In this document: positions 57,704-64,000 of the stretch, one piece after another
How the letters are laid out: every line of letters begins with the position of its first letter
Numbering within the stretch: position 1 is the stretch's first letter
Assembly: GCF_014633365.1 (NCBI RefSeq)
Contig: NC_068344.1
Location: 36,330,670 to 36,394,669, forward strand
Direction of reading: 5' to 3'
Length of the DNA stretch: 64,000 nucleotides
From: Diospyros lotus
Taxonomy: Eukaryota > Streptophyta > Magnoliopsida > Ericales > Ebenaceae
Notes under the pieces: generated by a model
The model's database searches: none
Seen by the model: only the letters and a program-made list of their open reading frames with translations
What the model was told of the DNA's origin: nothing
Position numbers and translations under genes: made by a program

Positions 57704-60700
57704 TGTGCCCTGTCAGACCCCCAAGAAAGGATCTTCGCCATCGAAAGGAACAAAAAGGAATTCGGGAAGCCCAACCCGTTAAGAACCCCAAACAAATTCC
57801 GAAACAAAGAAAAATTTTGCGCGTACCACAACGAGGCGGGTCACAACACCTCGGAATGCTGGGCCCTAAGAGACGCCATCGAAGATCTGATAAGAAGAGG
57901 TCGCTTGAAAGATTACGTGGTGCGGCCGACTAATCAACCAAGCCAGCCGCCGGTACAGCAGCAGCCTCCCACCGATGACGACCAATCACCGGCTGTACGA
58001 ACCATCTACACGATCCATGGCGGGCCCCACCTCGCTGGGTCCTCCCACAAATCCCGCGACAAATACATACGAGAGGCCAACCATGTCTTGCTAGCGAGAT
58101 CGGGCGAACAGCCGGTTCCCGCGAAGCGGCCTAGGGGTAACCCAATCCCAGAGAAGATGTTTTTCTCGGAAGAAGACGCCAGAGACGTCCATTGGCCGCA
58201 CAACGACGCACTCGTTATACGAGCCCAGGTCGGCAACTCCGAAGTGCGGAGGATAATGGTGGACACGGGCAGCTCGGTAAATGTAATGTACAGAGCATGC
58301 TTCGATCAGATGGGTTTGGGACCGGAACAGTTGAGTTCATCCCCAGAGCCACTCTATGGGTTCACGGGAGACGCAGTGATTCCCGTCGGTCGGATCAGCC
58401 TTCCCCTCACCATCGGGGATGCGAACCGCCAGGCCACTACTTTGGCAGAATTCCTAATAATTGACTGCCCCTCAGCATACAACGTCGTACTCGGAAGGCC
58501 GGCGATGAACGACCTGGATCTAGTGACCTCAACCAGGTCGCTTACGTTGAAATTCCCGACCCCCGACGGTGTAGGGTGTGTACGAGGCGAGCAGCACCTC
58601 GCAAGACGTTGCTATGAGGACGCCCTGAAAATGGGAGCAAAGGGAAAGAAAGTAAATATCATCGCAAAAGTCGGCCCGCGATCAACCGGCCGATGGGAGG
58701 ACCTGGATCCACGCGAGGTCGACTGCGAAAAGCCCACCGGTCCCATGGAAGAGCTCGAAGATATCTCAGTCGGCGAGGCAGACGAGGAAAGGCACCTCAA
58801 GCTAGGCAAGAGTCTAGCCCCCGAGGTAAAATCCCAACTTACAGATTTCCTTAAAGCTAACCTTGATGTATTCGCATGGAACCACGAAGATATGGTGGGA
58901 ATCGCCCCAGAAGTCATGTCACACAGGCTCAACGTAGATCCAGGCTACAGGCCAGTGCGCCAGAAGAGGAGGCCAATGACTCCGAAGCGTTATACCGCTC
59001 TTAAAGAAGAAGTGGACAAACTCTTGGCGAATAATTTCATCAAGGAAGCCCACTATCCGGTCTGGGTGGCCAACCCGGTCCTAGTAAAAAAGAAAAACGG
59101 GAAGTGGAGGACCTGCATCGACTTCACCGACCTGAACAAGGCCTGTCCTAAAGACAGCTTTCCCCTCCCCAGAATCGATCAGCTCGTGGATGCAACGGCT
59201 GGTCACCGCCTCCTCAGTTTCATGGATGCCTATTCAGGCTACAACCAAATCCCCATGAACCCCACGGACCAAGAGCACACCTCGTTCATAACCGACCGGG
59301 GGCTCTATTGTTACAAGGTCATGCCCTTTGGATTGAAGAATGCTGGCGCGACCTACCAGAGGCTGGTCAATACGATGTTCGAAACACTGATCGGAAAAAC
59401 CATGGAAGTATACGTTGACGACATGCTGGTAAAATCCGAGCAAGTGACGGACCACGTTTCCGATCTAAGAGAAACGTTTGGAGTCCTCAGGAAATATCAG
59501 ATGAAGCTCAACCCGCTCAAGTGCGCATTCGGTGTAGCCTCTGGAAAATTTCTTGGGTTTATGGTAAACAACAGAGGCATTGAAGCCAACCCAGACAAAA
59601 TTAAGGCTCTGCTCGACATGAGGTCGCCCATAAGAAAGAAGGAGGTGCAAAGCCTCAATGGTCAGGTCGCGGCTCTGAGCCGTTTCATTTCAAAGGCAAC
59701 TGACAAGTGTGCCCTGTTCTTCGAGCTTCTAAAAAAGGAGAAAGACTTCAGATGGACAGAAGAATGCGAGTTCGCATTCCAACAACTAAAAGAGTACATG
59801 GGACGGGCCCCACTGCTCGCCAAACCTAAGGAGGGAGAGAGGTTGACCTTGTACTTAGGAGTATCCCAACAGGCTCTCAGCGCGGCCCTCGTTCGGGGGG
59901 AAGAAGGGGTGCAGCACCCCATTTATTACGTCTCCAAAAGCCTAATCGATGCAGAAACAAGGTACGCACCAATCGAAAAATTAGCTTACTGTCTAATAGT
60001 GGCATCAAGGAAGCTGCGACCCTATTTTCAAGCTCATGAGATCGAAGTCCTGACCAAATACCCATTGAAACAAATCCTCCAAAAATCGGATACCTCAGGC
60101 CGTTTACTAAAATGGTCTATTGAGCTCGCTCAGTTCGACATAAAGTACAAACCAAGGACGGCGATAAAGGGTCAAGCGTTGGCAGGCTTCATTGCCGAGT
60201 TTACTGGGCCAATTGACGAGGAGCCGGAAAACCTGAAAAGACCGTCCTGGGAACTATACGTCGATGGATCATCGAACGAACAAGGAGCGGGAGTCGGGGT
60301 TACGCTAATAAGCCCCGAAGGTCACAAAATCCTCTGCGCCCTGAGGTTCGGTTTTTTAGCCACCAATAATGAATCCGAGTATGAAGCCTTATTAGCAGGA
60401 CTCCGCCTGGCAAAGGAAATACGAGCTGAATTCTTGGAGATCTTCAGCGACTCTCAACTAGTTGTCAACCAGGTGCGGGGAGAATACCAGGCCAGAGACA
60501 CGAAGATGGCAGCATACTTACAGAAGGCACGCGAACTTTTAGCCACTTTCGAAAAATATGAAATGCATCAAATCCCCCGTTCCTAGAACTCTCATGCGGA
60601 CGCTCTGGCTCGCCTAGCAACTGCCCGGGACGCAGAATTCTTAGGGGACATACCTGTCGATATTTTTGCCACCCCGAGCACAGAACAACGAGATGAAACG

Positions 60701-61963
60701 CTACTGATCACGGTGCCCCAAAACTCATGGATGACCCCCATCTTGGAATATCTGCAAGACGGGAAACTACCGGAAGACAAGCTGGAAGCACGTCGCCTGC
60801 GAGCTCAAGCCGCCCGATATTGCATCTACGATGAAAGACTGTACAAGAGGGGATTCTCAGCCCCACTCCTGAGGTGCATTGACGGCATCGATTGCCAGTC
60901 TGTGCTAGAAGAAATTCATGCAGGCCACTGCGGTAATCATGCAGGGGCACTCTCTCTGGCACAAAAGGCCCTCCGACAAGGGTTTTATTGGGCCACCGTG
61001 AAGCAAGATGCCATAGAGACGGTCAAGAAATGCGAGAAGTGCCAAAGGTTCGCCAAGGTTCCGCGAGCTCCGCCGGCTTACCTGCAGCAGATGAGCAGCC
61101 CTTGGCCCTTTGCCATTTGGGGCATGGATCTAATCAGGCCGCTGCCCACGGTTCGCGGAGGATGCAAACATGCCATAGTGGCAGTTGACTACTTCACCAA
61201 ATGGGCAGAGGCCAAAGAGCTCGCACAGATCACCAGTGCGAAGACACAAGCTTTTACATGGAATAACATAATCTGCAGATTCGGAGTGCCACAGCAAATA
61301 GTAACGGACAACGAAACCCAATTCACCAGCGAGCAATTCATCCAATTCTGCGAGTCAATAGGGATTCAAAAGAGTTTCACCGCCGTTGATCACCCCCAGG
61401 CCAATGGGCAGGTCGAAGCAGTCAACAAAATAATCAAGCAGACCCTGAAGACAAACCTTGAGGCTAGAAAGGGGGCCTGGGTGGATGAACTGCAAACAGT
61501 GCTATGGACCTATCGGACAATAGCCCGAAGCAGCACTGGAGAAACCCCATTCTCAATGGCGTATGGGTCGGAGGCTATGATCCCCGCTGAGAATAAAGTG
61601 GCCAGCCACCGAAGGGCCACCTTCAGCCCAGATCGCAATAACGAGCTACTGGCGGCTAATCTGGACCTGCTCGAGGAATCAAGAGATGTAGCTCGCGTGA
61701 GGATTGCCATTTATCAACAAAGGGTGGCACGATACTATAACAGGAAGGTCCGAATCTGACGTTACAACGTCGGAGATCCGGTACTACGCCTAGTACTGCC
61801 AGGAGCACGGGCGGCAAGCGATGGCACCTTAGGTCCTAACTGGGAAGGTCCATTTATCATCAAAGAAAATTTGAATAACGGAGCATATCATCTGGAAAAC
61901 ATGGACGGTCTCCCTCTCCCACGAGCTTGGAACGCAGAACACCTTCGTCCTTACTTCAGATAA
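57704..61963 (+). pseudogene. gypsy pol: protease, RT, two RNase H domains, integrase; two stops
   Basis: The frame is the same as the gag core. It has a gag-end CCHC-like region (CAYHNEAGHNTSEC, about 57820-57861), protease with D-T-G-S-S (Asp codon 58262), RT with YVDD (59411-59422), the usual gypsy RNase H, then a second, archaeal-type RNase H (LYVDGSSNEQGAG, from about 60256). Integrase follows, with an H/C zinc site and a D-D-E core (Asp 61127, Asp 61307, Glu 61415). The residue after the second Asp-Asn is Glu where Gly is usual. Stops lie at 60584-60586 (TAG, between RNase H and integrase) and 61757-61759 (TGA, before the C-terminal domain). The frame otherwise ends at TAA 61961-61963. 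The 893-residue open part is nearly undamaged, so decay is mild. Confidence 0.92.
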
Positions 61964-63243
61964 ATGTAATCGTTCTTGCCTATGCTCCGTCTTTTTCATT
62001 ACGAATGACTTTCATGATTCTGGTCAGAATTTATGAACTTTCATTGCACTTTATTCTTATTGGTATTCGATTGAATGCCCCCGTAACGAGGGGTCGAGAA
62101 GCCATGATTTGCGGGCTGAGGCCTAAATAACCTAGCCGCGGCGCTACGGTCAACGGCTTAACCGAGCATTCACCTTGGTCCCTCCCTCAGGTCGTGGTTT
62201 GCGAGCTGAGAACCAATCATCTTGACTTTATGTCATGGTTTGGAACCTACTGAGCAACCACTTCCACAAGTAACCCCGAGCTTGGGTTCGCTAGCCAAGG
62301 TCCTTTTATCTTGGCTTAAAGCCATGGTCTGCGACCTACCTGGGTGTTCCCTCTCAGTTCAAATAAAACTTGTAGAAGCCACTGGGTGTTAGCTGAGGCC
62401 GTAACGCGACCTACCTGGACACATATCCGGGCCGTACAAGTCTAACGAAATAACAAGCCATGGTGTGTTAGCTGGGGTCACTCTATGACCCGCCTGAACA
62501 TATAACTTGGTGGTACAGACTGCGCTTTCACTAGTTGGGGTCCTCCTATCTTGGCTTAAAGCCATGGTCTGCGATCTACCTGAGTGTTCGCTCCCAATTT
62601 ATTGAAAACTTATTAAAGCCTCAACATGCCGGCCGAGGTCATGGCACAATCTCATACCCTAGCAAACTTTGCGTATTGGACCCTATCAGCTGAGGTCCGT
62701 CTTAACTTGGCTAAAAATAAAGCACTCGCGACCTATCAGGCACGCGCCCTGTAGCGAGCTTCTCAGCCACCACATGTTAGACAAGATCACAAGGCCATCC
62801 GACTTTACATATATCTCGGGAAGGCTCTCGTTATTTCGTCAAAATATGCCGAACGGGGTTTCCTGGAAATTGCCTAAGTATGAGTGTTCGCGCTGATTAT
62901 TACAACTATCATCAACGAGCTAGTTAAAGAGCGTTAGTCTACGAGCTGATAAAACTCCGGATCTACCTGGACCTATGTTCGAACAGTTTATTATCAAGTT
63001 ACATACTCAAAAGTTTCTTATCAGTGAACCTTTCAAAAATACGGGAGCTTTGTTGAAGAAATTTTCAAGTTATACCATGAAGAAGTTACTTTCAAGTCAT
63101 GATTCAAGAATCGTCATGCCAAAGCCTCGTCAGAGTTAACTTGAATTCGCGAAGAAATCTGAGGCAACGTGCACAAAATGCCAATTTTTATTAGAAGAAG
63201 CTCACATTACAAAAAAAAAAAAAAAAAAATACATGTGGGAATC
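61964..63243 (+). repeat. gypsy 3' non-coding region with diverged repeats
   Basis: Degenerate direct repeats recur. The clearest pair, 'atcttggcttaaagccatgg' with flanking 'tctgcgacctacctg', lies near 62309 and 62548, about 240 bases apart. Words like 'gctgaggtc' and 'cgacctacctgg' recur at other points. It ends with an A18-20 run near 63211-63229. Such repeats are common between pol and the 3' LTR in Tat elements. Confidence 0.7.
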
Positions 63244-64000
63244 CTAGCTAAGAGGGGCGTTCGGTTCTGCAGGATCAACCTCGACAGGGCGAGCTTCAGT
63301 AGGTAGGGTCGGCTGGAGATCGACCTCGACAGTCCCGGCTGGGCAAACCTCGGCAACCTCCACAGGAGGCTCCTTGGCAGTCTCACCAGGCTGAACCGCG
63401 GCGACCCCGGATAGCTCGGCCCCGACCTGAGGGGCTTGCGTTGCGACCAAAAACTAGTCAAGGGGACTGGCATCCTCAGCATCCTCCGCGGCCTCGGCAG
63501 CATACCGAGCCACCTCCTCGACAGCCTGCGCACCAAAGAAGGAGAAATCCATCTCAGGATGGTTCACCCAAAGGGTGTACAGAAATGCCGAGCAGGTGTC
63601 GGATCTGATCTCCCTACACGCCGCGTCCATCCGCTCTCCGACCTCCGCCCTTATATCGTCAATGGTCCTCTTGGTAAGCTCCTCGCATCGGACGGCACGA
63701 TCATCCGCCCGTGTCCGCTCCTCCTTCGCCACCCTAAGCTCTGCCTCGGTTGATTTGAGTCGCTCCTCAGCCCTCCACAACTCCGCCTTCGCTCCATTTA
63801 GCTCGCCGGTGAGCCCGGAGTTGGCTTGCTCCCACATGTTCTTCGACCTGCGAAGCTCCTCGTCGAGATCTTTATTCTTCTGGATCTCCATCCTCAGACG
63901 CGTCAAGCAACCCTCCACCTCCTTTTGAGTGGCAAGGAGCTCGACCTGGAGATCTTTCTTCTCGCCCGAGAGCTTCGTTATTTCGGCCTTTTGGGCGTTC
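63244..64000 (-). CDS. antisense extra ORF of the Tat element (partial, one stop)
   Basis: On the minus strand an open frame enters from the right edge and runs to a stop near 63244, broken only by one TAG near 63456. The visible N-terminal part (64000 to about 63620) is Glu/Arg/Lys-rich with heptad spacing (KAELWRAEERLKSTEAELRV), a coiled coil. It is followed by a conserved-looking stretch (LYTLWVNHPEMDFSFFG) and an acidic, Ala/Pro-rich tail. Tat elements such as Grande are known to carry antisense ORFs between pol and the 3' LTR; the role is not known. The start lies outside the window. Confidence 0.65.

Larger units (their letters stand above)
46109..64000 (+). mobile_element. Tat-lineage Ty3/gypsy retrotransposon, 3' LTR outside window
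   Basis: The 5' LTR starts TGTTATATG at 46109, is split by a nested element between 46655 and 56245, and ends at 56393. It is followed by a primer site, gag-pol (56433-61963), a repetitive non-coding stretch (about 62000-63200) and an antisense ORF (63244 onward). Two RNase H domains in pol plus an antisense ORF near the 3' end are typical of the Tat lineage (Grande/Retand type). The 3' LTR was not reached. Four lesions in gag-pol mean it is not autonomous. Confidence 0.88.

Overview
This is a plant nuclear genome segment, almost certainly angiosperm and probably a eudicot. It has spliced genes with GT-AG introns, very AT-rich intergenic DNA, an AP2/ERF factor, an Au-type SINE, several MITE families, Ty1/copia and Ty3/gypsy LTR retrotransposons, and a Cassandra element with 5S-like LTRs. 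The species cannot be named from the sequence alone.

Only two host genes are visible. The left edge (1-7111, + strand) holds the 3' nine exons of an alpha/beta-hydrolase (lipase-like) gene with an intact Ser-Asp-His triad; its 5' end lies outside the window. Part of this gene (two small exons plus introns) is tandemly duplicated at 1-2075, and the second copy has lost its splice acceptor. At 18191-18874 (+) is an intronless DREB-type AP2/ERF transcription factor of the TINY-like (A-4) kind. From 7.1 to 36.5 kb the rest is non-coding: short inverted-repeat elements, several with clear target-site duplications, two minus-strand SINEs, a hAT-like element, one 1.39-kb solo LTR carrying an array of a TCGAC motif, and microsatellites. 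A short NDR1/HIN1-like (LEA_2) gene fragment sits at 36484-36588.

The right half is a stack of LTR retrotransposons. A complete but inactivated copia element lies at 36617-43030 (target duplication GATTC). A solo LTR lies at 43879-44550. It belongs to the same family as a large Tat-lineage gypsy element that starts at 46109 and runs past the window end. That element has a gag-pol with four visible lesions, a repetitive 3' region and an antisense coiled-coil ORF. Its 5' LTR is split at 46655/56245 by a second element, a 9.6-kb minus-strand non-autonomous LTR retrotransposon (46656-56239; target duplication ACTAG; two 1697-bp LTRs that differ at only about six positions by eye). That element is itself interrupted at 48677-49726 by a tandem Cassandra TRIM with the structure LTR-internal-LTR-internal-LTR (target duplication GTAAA).

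The most unusual content is inside the 9.6-kb element. It has no pol. Besides a broken gag-like frame it carries, on its own sense strand, an unrecognised 181-residue ORF followed, in the same frame across a plausible 119-nt intron, by a LONELY GUY (LOG) cytokinin-activating enzyme domain with the PGGxGTxxE motif intact. Two in-frame stops now separate the parts. This looks like a young, recently mobile retrotransposon that has taken on a hormone-biosynthesis domain.
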